From positions 1-14,042 of the forward strand of contig CAIKBP010000053.1 in assembly GCA_903825695.1 (NCBI GenBank): a stretch of 14,042 nt of DNA, written 5' to 3'. Position numbers and translations under genes: made by a program. The stretch comes from an uncultured Verrucomicrobiota bacterium. Its GTDB lineage: Bacteria; Verrucomicrobiota; Verrucomicrobiia; Palsa-1439. Shown one piece after another: positions 6,963 through 14,042 of this stretch (the stretch's first letter is position 1; the number at the start of each line of letters is the position of its first letter). The notes below the pieces were generated by a model that saw only the letters and a program-made list of their open reading frames with translations, was not told the origin of the DNA and ran no database searches.

Positions 6963-8426
6963 TTACTCGTTGTGCGGGATCTTGATGGTCGAGCCGCCGA
7001 TGAACTCGCGAACCACGGCATCGCCGGGGATGACGGACTCGGAGGATGCTTGTTCCTTGGTCAGGCCTTCGACGGAATCGAGGAGCTTTCTGACGCGGTT
7101 GTAACGTATCTGCGCGTCGAGGAAGCCGTGGTACTGCTGCAATTCCTCGGGGCGCGGGAAGCTGCCTCCATCCGGGCCGAGAAGAAACGGTTTTAGGACC
7201 GGCAGATCGAACGGCAGGCCGCCGTTGACGACATAATCAGCCATGCCCATCAGCGGGATAATGCTGAAAAGTTCACCCGCGCGCACGTAGTGCCAGTGCA
7301 AGAGCGTCGAGAGCGGGCTGTGGTTGCGATGTTGCAGGTCGCGCAACATGCGACGAATCAAGCGGATGTCAGTGGGTTTCGTCAGGCGTTTGGTGCTGCC
7401 GTCGCCTTCGTACAGCACGTTGAGCGTCTCGATGTAGAGACGGAATTGCGTGGACGGATCAATGCCCTCGGTGATCGGCGGGTAAAATCCATGCAGGCAA
7501 TCGAGCAGAAGGACCTGATCTTTCTCCAGCCGAACGGACTTCGACGAAACGCGGCGGCCCTCCTTAAAGCTGTACACCGGTTTCTCGATCGTACGGCCAT
7601 CAAGCAACGCCTTGAGGTGCCGATTGAGCAACTGTATGTCGAGCGCTTCCGGTGTCTCGAAGTTGCGGTCGTTGATCCAGTCCGATGGATGTTCGACCAA
7701 CGCCCAAAAGTAATCGTCCAGGCTCAGCATCAAGAATCGCAGCCCTTGTTTCTCCAGCCGTTGCGTGAGCTTGACCGTGGTGGTTGTCTTGCCGGACGAA
7801 CTTGGCCCACTGACCCACATCATGCGAACGTGGTCGCCGGCGTTGAGCCGCGTCATGACCTTCTGAGCGGCTTCGTCCAGCGACGCCTCGTATGCCGCGA
7901 GCGACTCGTCCACAAGCGATTTGATCTTGCCATTGCGAACAATCTCATTAAGACCGGCGACGGTGTGGCAACCGCGCTGGCGGTTCCAGTCGAGTATCCG
8001 CTCCATCCGTTTCTTCGGAAACCCATTGCCGACGAACTGCGCTTCGGTGATCGCTCCTTCGCGCAACCAATGCCGGCCCCACCGGTAACATTCGTAGACA
8101 TCGGCGGTGTTCTGAAACCCGTAACTGCGCAAGACCTGCAGGACTGCGTCCTGAATGGTCTCGATGGTTGGCGGAAAATTGGTGATGAGATGGTGCGGGT
8201 TGGAGTTCAGACAGATGACCGCTGCGTCGGCAAGAAACGCGGCGATCTTGTCATTTGTGCCGTACGCCTCAAATATCTTGCCGTTGATCTCCTCTTGGAA
8301 ATCTTCCCGGAACCCGCCGATGGATTCCGCGGCGCGCAGGATCGCCCGCACGACGCGCGCTTCGTCAAACGCCACCAGAGAGCGGTTCCGTTTCTGGATC
8401 TTGATGATTAGGTTTTGGATCGCCAT
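6963..8426 (-). CDS. ATP-cone plus uridine kinase-like protein
   Basis: A 487-residue cytoplasmic protein. Residues about 5-118 form an ATP-cone, the nucleotide-sensing regulatory domain best known from ribonucleotide reductase and NrdR: IIKIQKRNRSLVAFDEARV at the start and a closing VLRSYGFQNTADVYECYR. Residues about 198-400 are a P-loop kinase of the uridine kinase/phosphoribulokinase family: Walker A GPSSSGKTT (207-215), LSLDDYF (235-240), NFETPEALD (255-263, matching the NFDHPxAxD motif of uridine kinases) and the lid DIRLIRRMLRD (353-363). It probably phosphorylates a nucleoside or similar substrate under control of ATP/dATP level, but the substrate is not proven. The ATG at 8426 has a good Shine-Dalgarno sequence, GGGAG, six bases upstream, and its own promoter. 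It stands alone and converges on the transporter gene. Confidence 0.87.
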   Translation of the reverse strand: MAIQNLIIKIQKRNRSLVAFDEARVVRAILRAAESIGGFREDFQEEINGKIFEAYGTNDKIAAFLADAAVICLNSNPHHLITNFPPTIETIQDAVLQVLRSYGFQNTADVYECYRWGRHWLREGAITEAQFVGNGFPKKRMERILDWNRQRGCHTVAGLNEIVRNGKIKSLVDESLAAYEASLDEAAQKVMTRLNAGDHVRMMWVSGPSSSGKTTTTVKLTQRLEKQGLRFLMLSLDDYFWALVEHPSDWINDRNFETPEALDIQLLNRHLKALLDGRTIEKPVYSFKEGRRVSSKSVRLEKDQVLLLDCLHGFYPPITEGIDPSTQFRLYIETLNVLYEGDGSTKRLTKPTDIRLIRRMLRDLQHRNHSPLSTLLHWHYVRAGELFSIIPLMGMADYVVNGGLPFDLPVLKPFLLGPDGGSFPRPEELQQYHGFLDAQIRYNRVRKLLDSVEGLTKEQASSESVIPGDAVVREFIGGSTIKIPHNE

Positions 8427-8450
8427 TCGTCACTCCCAATGCTTGGTGGA

Positions 8451-8479
8451 ATTGTAGCACACGCCGGGGTATGCGACAA
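8451..8479 (-). promoter_or_regulatory. Promoter for the ATP-cone kinase gene
   Basis: Reading leftward, TTGTCG (8479-8474, four of six) and TACAAT (8456-8451, five of six) are spaced by 17 bases. Transcription would begin near 8444, giving a leader of about 18 bases that carries the GGGAG ribosome binding site. Confidence 0.5.
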
Positions 8480-8611
8480 TTGTATATTGACGTTCCAGAA
8501 TCGTAGCGCTGGCGCCGCGAGAATCCCACTGAAAGCGGAACGGGATAGAATCCACTGCCTTGTCGTGCGCGAAGCCACCCAATACTGGGCAAGGACAGGC
8601 GCATTATGTCG

Positions 8612-9928
8612 TCAATAGGTCGGGAACCTGCTTACATCCACTTGCGTCAACTGATTGGTGCTTCCCAGGGCTATCATCGCCGCGTTTATTTCCGGAATAT
8701 AATCCGATATGGGGGGGGCAGAAGTGCTGAGGTAATACGTGCACAACGCGACAACCGAACCATCTACTATTGTAAATAGTGGGTGGCCGCTATCACCGGA
8801 GACGGCTACCAACCCCCAATCGTGATAAGGAGGGCCCGAAGCTTGACTCCAGGCATACATGAAATCTCCGCAGATGATGGCGGAATTATAGGTAGTAACA
8901 TTAACTCTTAACGTCATGGACTGCATATATGATATGATGGGGATTCCATCAATGAATAGAGACTTGCATGGCGTGTAAATACTGCGGGTTCCTGCTGCTC
9001 CGCAAAACACATTGTACGAAAATACTTTTGCGGGAGTTATGGTTGAAGGCAGGTTGCTATCAAGTTTTACAACTTCGAGATCCGTGCTGCCTATCCGCTG
9101 CGTGCCCGTTATGGTTCCCGCCACTACTGTATTATCGTTCTGAACGAAATATATAAGGCTTCCGACATCACGAGCACAATGATGGGCGTTGATCATAACG
9201 TCGGGGGCGACCAATATCCCGCAGCCAATCCCGTCACTGAACCTCGGACTTTTGAACCCCGGCGGCTCGCTCCAGGTTGCGGGTATGCAAGTCAAGTCCA
9301 CGTCCCGTACCCACAACGAAGTATTGCGGACATAAGTACGAGTCGAGTTGTCTTTATAGGAATACATGTCATAAGTCGTATTAGTTGGCGTCAGGCCGCT
9401 GATCCTGTCATCAACCTGAGCCTTCAGGTACGCGGCCAACGACCCCGGAACCCAATAGTCGAAAACCTCGGGAGGGGAAACTGGGTATCGGGAAACCGGG
9501 CAAGACAGCTGTTTGGTCCTTTTCCCCAAAGTAACATTTACATAAGCTGTATACGTAACACCCAAAAGAAGAGATTCGTCTTCTACGAAGTTGACGTTCC
9601 CGTCCGCGTCAACAGCGGCAATATTAGTGTTAAGACTTGTGAACGTTGGGGTTGTTGAGCTTGACACGATATTTGTCAGAGAAATGCGCCAATCCACCTC
9701 GTTGGTTCCCGTTGTATAGTAATCCCATACGGCGTCGTATATGATTTGGTGCGCGTTCGTTGTCACTGGAGCGATAACTTTATCCATTTCCGTGGTGGTA
9801 ACAGTAAAATCCTCCACTATCGAACCGGGGACAACAGTCGTGGACAACTGCGGAGCGATTATGTTGGAAGCGACCAACGCAGAAGAAAACCACGATGATA
9901 GAAACAGTGAGAACAGGGTCGTTTTCAT
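8612..9928 (-). CDS. Secreted trypsin-like serine protease with Ig-like N-terminal domain
   Basis: A 438-residue exported protein. Residues 1-20 are a signal peptide (two Lys/Thr residues, hydrophobic core, ALVAS cleavage region). Residues about 25-150 look like a bacterial Ig-like domain, with the NIAAVDADGNVNF pattern of BIG-type domains. From about 230 the trypsin fold shows all three catalytic residues: His250 in AHHC, Asp283 in STDLEVVKL, and Ser380 in VSGDSGHPLF. The protein should act outside the cytoplasm. Its ATG overlaps the TGA of the upstream beta-helix gene by 4 bases (ATGA) and no Shine-Dalgarno sequence is visible, so it is probably translated by coupling. That links it functionally to the fibre protein: it may process it, release it or protect it. 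The specificity is unknown. The gene looks more AT-rich than the left half of the window. Confidence 0.85.
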   Translation of the reverse strand: MKTTLFSLFLSSWFSSALVASNIIAPQLSTTVVPGSIVEDFTVTTTEMDKVIAPVTTNAHQIIYDAVWDYYTTGTNEVDWRISLTNIVSSSTTPTFTSLNTNIAAVDADGNVNFVEDESLLLGVTYTAYVNVTLGKRTKQLSCPVSRYPVSPPEVFDYWVPGSLAAYLKAQVDDRISGLTPTNTTYDMYSYKDNSTRTYVRNTSLWVRDVDLTCIPATWSEPPGFKSPRFSDGIGCGILVAPDVMINAHHCARDVGSLIYFVQNDNTVVAGTITGTQRIGSTDLEVVKLDSNLPSTITPAKVFSYNVFCGAAGTRSIYTPCKSLFIDGIPIISYMQSMTLRVNVTTYNSAIICGDFMYAWSQASGPPYHDWGLVAVSGDSGHPLFTIVDGSVVALCTYYLSTSAPPISDYIPEINAAMIALGSTNQLTQVDVSRFPTY

Positions 9929-12489
9929 GGTTGGCCTGTGCCAACTGTTGAATAGTCTATTTCTATAATAAGGACCCCCCTGAGATTAACAGGGGCCGGT
10001 TGCGTCCAAGAAATTTGCAGTTGCTCCCCATTATCTCCGCCTTGAGAGAAAGTTATCGGATTCGCGGGCGAATTTGCGCTATCCGGAACAATGGTAGTCA
10101 GGCTACCCCAGTCGGAATCATAGCGCAGATAATAACTGTTATACACGTATTGTGATACGTTGTAACCATCGGTATTAAAAAGGATTTCCTTCACTTTCAC
10201 CGCAGCCATGACCCAACTATCATTCGGCAGTGTATAATACGTTGCGGAAACATTTGTTGCGCTACCGGACCCGCCGCTTATGTCGAAAACATAATAAAAT
10301 GGCGAGACATGGTTCATCCCACCGGTTGGTTTATAGTGCAGGAGACTGCCAAGATTGGGCACTACATTGGTTCCATCACCGATATAATAATTCTTGCTGT
10401 CGGTAGCGTAAGCAGCTTCTCCCGGTTGGGGCACTACCGATGCCAAATTCGCCTCTGTATCCTGTAATGGAATAACGGGAATATCCGTCAAGTTTCCCGA
10501 ACTGTTAAGAAACACCGATCCATTGGTGATCGCCGCCGTCGGACAAGTCACGCAGTTGGTCGCTGTGCCTGTACTGGTAGCAAAGAAGGCTGTGCCGACG
10601 TTCATATTTTGGTAGCTGCCGTTCGTTGTCGCGTATCCCGCGGCCGCAACGCCATTAAGGGATTGCGCGTTGGTGGCTGTGCCAACCGTCATGCCAAGAT
10701 ATGTGCCGTTCGTGCTGGCCGGATACGGCAGATTGATCGCATCCCAAACTTCACCGGTAGCACCAGACGGCACTACATGCACAAGATTGGAGCCGGATCC
10801 AAAAAATTGGTTCGTCAGACCATTGCCATTGATCAGCAGAAGCCCGTAGCTGTTCGTGCCGTCCTCCGCGCTCATCACGATGCCAGTCCCACTGACGTTG
10901 CCGACCGCCAGAACATTCGACAGGGCGACCGCCCCGAAATTTATCGTCCCGGCGTTGCCGTTCACCGTCACAGTGCCGCTGCCGGTCGCGTACAGATTGG
11001 TGAGTCCGTTGAGAATTATTGGGTTGTCTGTTTTGACATACCCGCCCGGCGGGGTGTTCCCAAAAGACAGCACGTTACTGGCTGTGGCGGCAAACGTGGC
11101 GGTGCCGACTGTCATGCCCGGATAGGTGCCGTTGATGGTTGCAAGATTATTGAGGGCGCTCGCGGTCAGATACCCGGCGTCGTTCGGGAATAAACTCACG
11201 TTCTGGTTCGTGTCAGCCTTCCCCAGCAAGTCTGACAGTGGCGCATAGGTCGCAAGATTGAAGTTCGACGCTATGGTGTTCATCGTGGCAAACGCTCCCG
11301 CCAGCGCGTTGCTCACCGCCGCCAACAAGTTCGTGGTCGCAAGACCGTCCTCCGTAACATGGCAAGGAACCACTGCAGGTGCTTCGTAACAACCCGCGTC
11401 CACGATTGGGACACAGTCTCCGAGACCATCCTGCGGACGCGCATTGCCATCGAGGTCTTCTGCGATCTCCCACGTGGCCTGCCAATCAGAGAAACTGTTG
11501 ACGCCGCGGTCAATGGCCGGTGAACCCGCCGCCAAATGAAAATCAGGCGTCACGCCACCCGGATTGACAAATATGCTCGCAAGCGAGGCGGCGCCGCTAC
11601 AGTTGGCGAACGTGCACCCGGCAATGCCGACGGCTTCGTTGCCGGCGGTGGTGCGATTGCCGCTGTCGGCGGCGTCAAGCGTCTGGACCGCAAGGGCGAT
11701 ATCACCCGCCGTATTGGCGTAGAACACGTTGTTCAGCAAGGTCATCGATCCAGAGACCAGCTTGCCGGCGCACTGCAATCCGTATCCACCGTTGCCCACG
11801 ATCAGGTTGTTGACCATGTAGAGCGCGCGCGGCGCCTGCACGAACACGCCATCGAACTTGCTCCGGACAATCGTGTTGTTGATCAGGTACACCGTCGAAG
11901 CGGCGCCGGCGGCAATCGTCACGCCATCATCGCTGCCGCTGTTGCTGCCGTTGTCATGAATCAGATTGTTCATCAACCAAGTGCGCGGATTGTTCTGCCC
12001 GATTTGGATGGCGTGGCTTCCGTTGCCGCTGATCTCACAGCCCACAATCGCAATGTCTTCATTGTCCTTGGAACCACCGGTAAGCGTTATCGCGGGCACG
12101 GCTTTGCCAGACACACCGGTGATCGCCAGCCCCTGCACGGTGATGAACCGGGACCGGCTTAAGTTCACGCCAGAACTGCCGGACGGTGGCGTCACGATCA
12201 CCGAGCCTGAAGCCGCGTTCGTGTCGGCCATGATGATGATCCGTTGGCTGTCATTGGTGGCTCGCGTGTTTCTGGTGGAAATAAGCACTACCTCATCGTA
12301 GGTGCCGGCCCGCACGATGATCGTGCGCGGACCCGGGTCTGGCAGGCCGTTCACGGCAGCCTGTATCGTCGTGTAATCGCCGCGGCCAGACAGGTCCACC
12401 ACCTTGGTGTCGGCAAAGACAGTGCCGATAAGAATCAGGTTGATTATTACGCCAAGCACCACATATGCAGCCATAATTCGTCTATGCAT
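9925..12489 (-). CDS. Exported right-handed beta-helix protein with tail-fibre-like shaft and tip
   Basis: An 854-residue protein. A signal peptide covers residues 1-26 (cleavage after VFA). Residues about 28-370 are a right-handed parallel beta-helix of the pectate-lyase-like type: DYTTIQAAVNGLPDPGPRTI at the start, repeated NNLI/NNTI/NNVF rungs (174, 204, 227, 253) and the closing EDLDGNARPQDGLGDCVPIVDAG common to such domains. Residues about 375-670 are a low-complexity Gly/Thr/Asn/Ala shaft with the repeated unit NGTYxGMTVGTAT (453, 594, 623). Residues about 676-712 (DTEANLASVVPQPGEAAYAT, then YYIGDGTN) match the motif found before the ends of phage tail fibres. The last 140 residues are an unrecognised domain, probably a binding tip. 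GAGAGG lies five bases before the ATG. No catalytic residues of a lyase could be identified. The stop overlaps the protease start. Confidence 0.8.
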   Translation of the reverse strand: MHRRIMAAYVVLGVIINLILIGTVFADTKVVDLSGRGDYTTIQAAVNGLPDPGPRTIIVRAGTYDEVVLISTRNTRATNDSQRIIIMADTNAASGSVIVTPPSGSSGVNLSRSRFITVQGLAITGVSGKAVPAITLTGGSKDNEDIAIVGCEISGNGSHAIQIGQNNPRTWLMNNLIHDNGSNSGSDDGVTIAAGAASTVYLINNTIVRSKFDGVFVQAPRALYMVNNLIVGNGGYGLQCAGKLVSGSMTLLNNVFYANTAGDIALAVQTLDAADSGNRTTAGNEAVGIAGCTFANCSGAASLASIFVNPGGVTPDFHLAAGSPAIDRGVNSFSDWQATWEIAEDLDGNARPQDGLGDCVPIVDAGCYEAPAVVPCHVTEDGLATTNLLAAVSNALAGAFATMNTIASNFNLATYAPLSDLLGKADTNQNVSLFPNDAGYLTASALNNLATINGTYPGMTVGTATFAATASNVLSFGNTPPGGYVKTDNPIILNGLTNLYATGSGTVTVNGNAGTINFGAVALSNVLAVGNVSGTGIVMSAEDGTNSYGLLLINGNGLTNQFFGSGSNLVHVVPSGATGEVWDAINLPYPASTNGTYLGMTVGTATNAQSLNGVAAAGYATTNGSYQNMNVGTAFFATSTGTATNCVTCPTAAITNGSVFLNSSGNLTDIPVIPLQDTEANLASVVPQPGEAAYATDSKNYYIGDGTNVVPNLGSLLHYKPTGGMNHVSPFYYVFDISGGSGSATNVSATYYTLPNDSWVMAAVKVKEILFNTDGYNVSQYVYNSYYLRYDSDWGSLTTIVPDSANSPANPITFSQGGDNGEQLQISWTQPAPVNLRGVLIIEIDYSTVGTGQP
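10679..10749 (-). repeat. Shaft module shared with the second fibre gene (copy 1)
   Basis: A 71-base segment that matches 13675-13745 at about 62 positions, with an uninterrupted identical core of 29 bases (10713-10741 region). It encodes the shaft sequence VWDAINLPYPASTNGTYLGM. Identity at the DNA level shows recent duplication or gene conversion between the two fibre genes. Confidence 0.8.
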
Positions 12490-13000
12490 GATATCCTCTC
12501 ATCTGCTGTTCTGACGCAGTTCTACCTACGAAATTAAAGCAGTCGGCGTGCCGCATCGGGGGAATCATGCCGTGTTTCCGGGCAAGCTGAGTGCTGCTGA
12601 GCGCCTTGATGCCGGGAACCCCCGTTCATCTTCAGCCATTGCTATAACCCGCCTCCTTGGAGCGGGCCTAGCATACAGAAGAAAATGTTCGCTTCTCCAA
12701 AACATCCGTCCTTTTTGTCAATTGTATTCTGGCAAAAACGAGGGGTTTTGCGCAATAACGAGAGCCAGCCTGGTCTCACCAACAGGATCAACAAAAGAAA
12801 CCGAATCGGACTGAAAGCTTGTTCCATGTGAGATAATCCGTTCTTGGGCCCAAGGTCGGTCACCACCTGATCGTTCCGGCTGCGGGCTGTGTGCAGTTTT
12901 GCGCCCGCCGACGACCCCGCCCTGACAACGTGAACTTTTCAGTGTGTGCATGCTCCTGTCACAAATGATGTGGCTGGATCACCAGATGACCTTCTGGTAA
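12490..13000. other. Intergenic stretch without a convincing gene
   Basis: Upstream of the beta-helix gene, this stretch holds the inverted repeat at 12640-12673 and short overlapping frames on minus (for example 12718-12951, 77 codons, with AGGAG too close to its ATG; and a frame starting at 12827 whose first residues are hydrophobic). None resembles a known family. I found no promoter with well-spaced boxes and no riboswitch fold that I could name. It may carry the leader of the beta-helix gene or the remains of a lost gene. Confidence 0.5.
12640..12673. repeat. Imperfect inverted repeat upstream of the beta-helix gene
   Basis: TGCTA at 12640-12644 (end of the outer stem) pairs with TAGCA at 12669-12673. 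Inside it, CCCGC-TCC with one bulged C (12648-12656) pairs with GGAGCGGG (12659-12666) over a two-base loop. The stem is strong enough to form in RNA on either strand. It lies about 150 bases before the beta-helix ATG, so it could terminate the fibre transcript or structure the leader. No T tract follows. Confidence 0.4.
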
Positions 13001-13084
13001 TCAACCCAATGGCCGGTAAGGCGATGAGCGATGCTTGCCCCGAATCCGATTCGGGGCAAGCAGGATGATGAGGGTGCGGGTCAT
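13001..13084 (-). pseudogene. Short ORF beginning like a signal peptide, interrupted by a palindrome
   Basis: An ATG at 13084 follows a strong ribosome binding site (GGAG, eight bases upstream) and sits 28 bases after the stop of the fibre gene, as a next operon gene would. It begins MTRTLIILLA, a typical start of a signal peptide, but the next codons fall in a perfect palindrome and the frame ends after 27 residues at 13001. Beyond the palindrome another frame continues hydrophobic (IALPAIGLIT) before turning polar. The simplest reading is the 5' end of an exported-protein gene broken by insertion of, or expansion at, the palindrome. It could also be a genuine tiny ORF or chance. Confidence 0.35.
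13032..13062. repeat. Perfect 14-bp palindrome with 3-base loop
   Basis: The arms TGCTTGCCCCGAAT (13032-13045) and ATTCGGGGCAAGCA (13049-13062) are exactly complementary around CCG. The flanks both carry GATGAG (13023-13028 and 13067-13072). No T run follows on either strand, so a normal intrinsic terminator is unlikely. It looks like a REP-like or miniature palindromic element, located about 50 bases after the fibre gene. Confidence 0.75.
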
Positions 13085-13112
13085 TGGATTTTCTCCAGTC
13101 AGTTCATAGTGC

Positions 13113-14042
13113 TCATTGCGAAACTTCCCGGTACCAAGACCAGGCCTCGCCTCCGCCGTCAGAATCTGGGGCGATGAAGTAGAAAATTCCGCCGGGCTGA
13201 ATGGGGTAACAAAATGGTCCAGACTGGGCACTGGTATTAGATCCAAACTCAACTAGGTTGGTTCTGGTGACTCCCGCCTCGGTTACAACAATATCCAACT
13301 CCATTTCGTCTGCAACACTAGTTAGAGTTGCCCGGCCACAGACGAGCAATCGAAAATTCCCGTTCGTACGAATGCCCGCATCAGTTGGATCGCCCCAGCC
13401 TATCGTTGGGCCACTAGTAGTGACTACGCCATACGGCGCGGTGTTGGTGGCGGTAAAGACCGGCGCGTTGTTGGTAATGGTGCCGTTGAACGTGATCGGC
13501 CGCGTATCGCCGTTGGTGATGAAGTTGGCGGCCACGTTGCCGCCGAGCGAGCCGGCGTTGCTCGCAAAGGTCGCCGTGCCGACAGTCGTGCTGGAATATG
13601 TCCCGCCGGGCTGCATGGCGGTTGAGGCAAGAACGAGATCGTTGCTGTTCGCGCCGGGGCCGAGTGCTGTTGCCGTGCCGACCGTCATACCTCCATACGT
13701 GCCGTTGGTGCTGGCCGGATACGGCAGATTGATCGCGTCCCAGACCGTGCCCGTGGAAGAAGGTGTGACTCTCAGATTGCCACCAGCGTTCCACACGGTT
13801 CCAGTCGGAAGATTATTGGTGCTGGTCGGCAGATCAGGGAACATCTGGAACGTGTTCGTCCCGCCGACATTATAGTTGAAATCGTCACTGGCCCTATTAT
13901 AGCTGCCGAAACTGTCGCTGCCGCCTTTGCAGTGGTACAGCTTGGCACTATCGTCGAGGTTGCCGCCGCTGCCGCCGAAACTCCAATCTCCGCCCACGCA
14001 ATCCGTGAATGTGCCGCTGGCAGTACCAGAGTTATCGGGGTC
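13113..14042 (-). CDS. Tail-fibre-like repeat protein, C-terminal part (runs off the window)
   Basis: The frame is open from the right edge (14042) to TGA at 13113, 309 codons; the GTG at 13997 is only the first start-type codon in the window, not the true start, since upstream codons read on in the same style. The first part is rich in Gly, Ser, Asp and Asn with Cys-containing repeats (FTDCVGGDWSFGGSGG, then YHCKGGSDSFGSY). Next comes a shaft with VWDAINLPYPASTNGTYGGM and two NGTY/GTYSSTTVGTAT units also found in the 9925-12489 protein. The last 120 residues, ending GGGEAWSWYREVSQ, are a different terminal domain from that of the neighbour. I infer a surface or secreted fibre; no enzyme motif is visible. 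The shaft DNA is GC-rich, the tip DNA visibly less so. Confidence 0.72.
   Translation of the reverse strand, partial: DPDNSGTASGTFTDCVGGDWSFGGSGGNLDDSAKLYHCKGGSDSFGSYNRASDDFNYNVGGTNTFQMFPDLPTSTNNLPTGTVWNAGGNLRVTPSSTGTVWDAINLPYPASTNGTYGGMTVGTATALGPGANSNDLVLASTAMQPGGTYSSTTVGTATFASNAGSLGGNVAANFITNGDTRPITFNGTITNNAPVFTATNTAPYGVVTTSGPTIGWGDPTDAGIRTNGNFRLLVCGRATLTSVADEMELDIVVTEAGVTRTNLVEFGSNTSAQSGPFCYPIQPGGIFYFIAPDSDGGGEAWSWYREVSQ
13675..13745 (-). repeat. Shaft module shared with the beta-helix gene (copy 2)
   Basis: This segment matches 10679-10749 at about 62 of 71 bases and encodes the same VWDAINLPYPASTNGTY shaft residues. Flanking coding sequence on both sides diverges, so the module alone is shared. 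Confidence 0.8.

Noticed and set aside
7290..8411. 373-codon plus-strand ORF
   Set aside because: Wholly antisense to the ATP-cone kinase, which has a Walker A motif, a ribosome binding site and a promoter; the plus-strand product shows no known motif.
12490..12673. Riboswitch (cyclic di-GMP type) in the leader of the beta-helix gene
   Set aside because: A TAGGTAG string and a nearby stem-loop suggested it, but the conserved GCACAGGGCAAACC and GACGCAAAGCC parts are absent.
12718..12951. 77-codon minus-strand ORF with AGGAG before its ATG
   Set aside because: The AGGAG is only one base from the ATG, the product resembles nothing, and overlapping frames look equally good. Kept only as part of the gap description.
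9925..14042. Prophage
   Set aside because: The fibre-like proteins carry phage-tail motifs, but there is no terminase, capsid, portal, integrase or lysis gene, and the 854-residue protein has a signal peptide, which points to export by the cell.

Overview
The window looks like bacterial chromosome, moderately GC-rich, from an environmental Gram-negative lineage. The combination of an NahK-like sugar kinase, an ATP-cone/uridine-kinase fusion and large exported beta-helix and tail-fibre-like proteins would fit the Verrucomicrobiota/Kiritimatiellota/Lentisphaerota group. That placement is an inference from gene content only; no rRNA or other marker gene is present, and I saw no tRNA or CRISPR array.

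Left part (1-8,480) is ordinary metabolism and signalling. On the minus strand a promoter at 3871-3898 appears to drive a three-gene run: a four-PAS membrane histidine kinase (1305-3851), an NahK-like sugar 1-kinase overlapping it by 4 bases (208-1308), and the start of glucose-6-phosphate dehydrogenase, cut by the window edge (1-158). Upstream, also on minus, is a ferritin-VIT1 fusion of the MbfA type, probably an iron/manganese exporter (3950-5104). Divergent from it is an organophosphate:phosphate antiporter of the GlpT/UhpT type (5460-6860, plus), preceded by a possible 58-residue membrane peptide whose stop overlaps the transporter start. An ATP-cone plus uridine-kinase-like protein (6963-8426, minus) converges on the transporter. 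Sugar-phosphate uptake, sugar phosphorylation and G6PDH make a loose sugar-phosphate theme.

Right part (8,612-14,042) is an accessory block of exported proteins, all on minus and read from right to left: the C-terminal part of a tail-fibre-like repeat protein (13113-14042), a 623-base gap containing a perfect 14-bp palindrome inside a short ORF that begins like a signal peptide, an 854-residue protein with an N-terminal right-handed beta-helix and a tail-fibre-like shaft (9925-12489), and a secreted trypsin-like serine protease (8612-9928) whose start overlaps the stop of the beta-helix gene by 4 bases. The two fibre-like proteins share an almost identical shaft module but end in unrelated, more AT-rich C-terminal domains. 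This suggests exchangeable tips on a common shaft, with a co-translated protease that may process them. This block is the best candidate in the window for an undescribed system.
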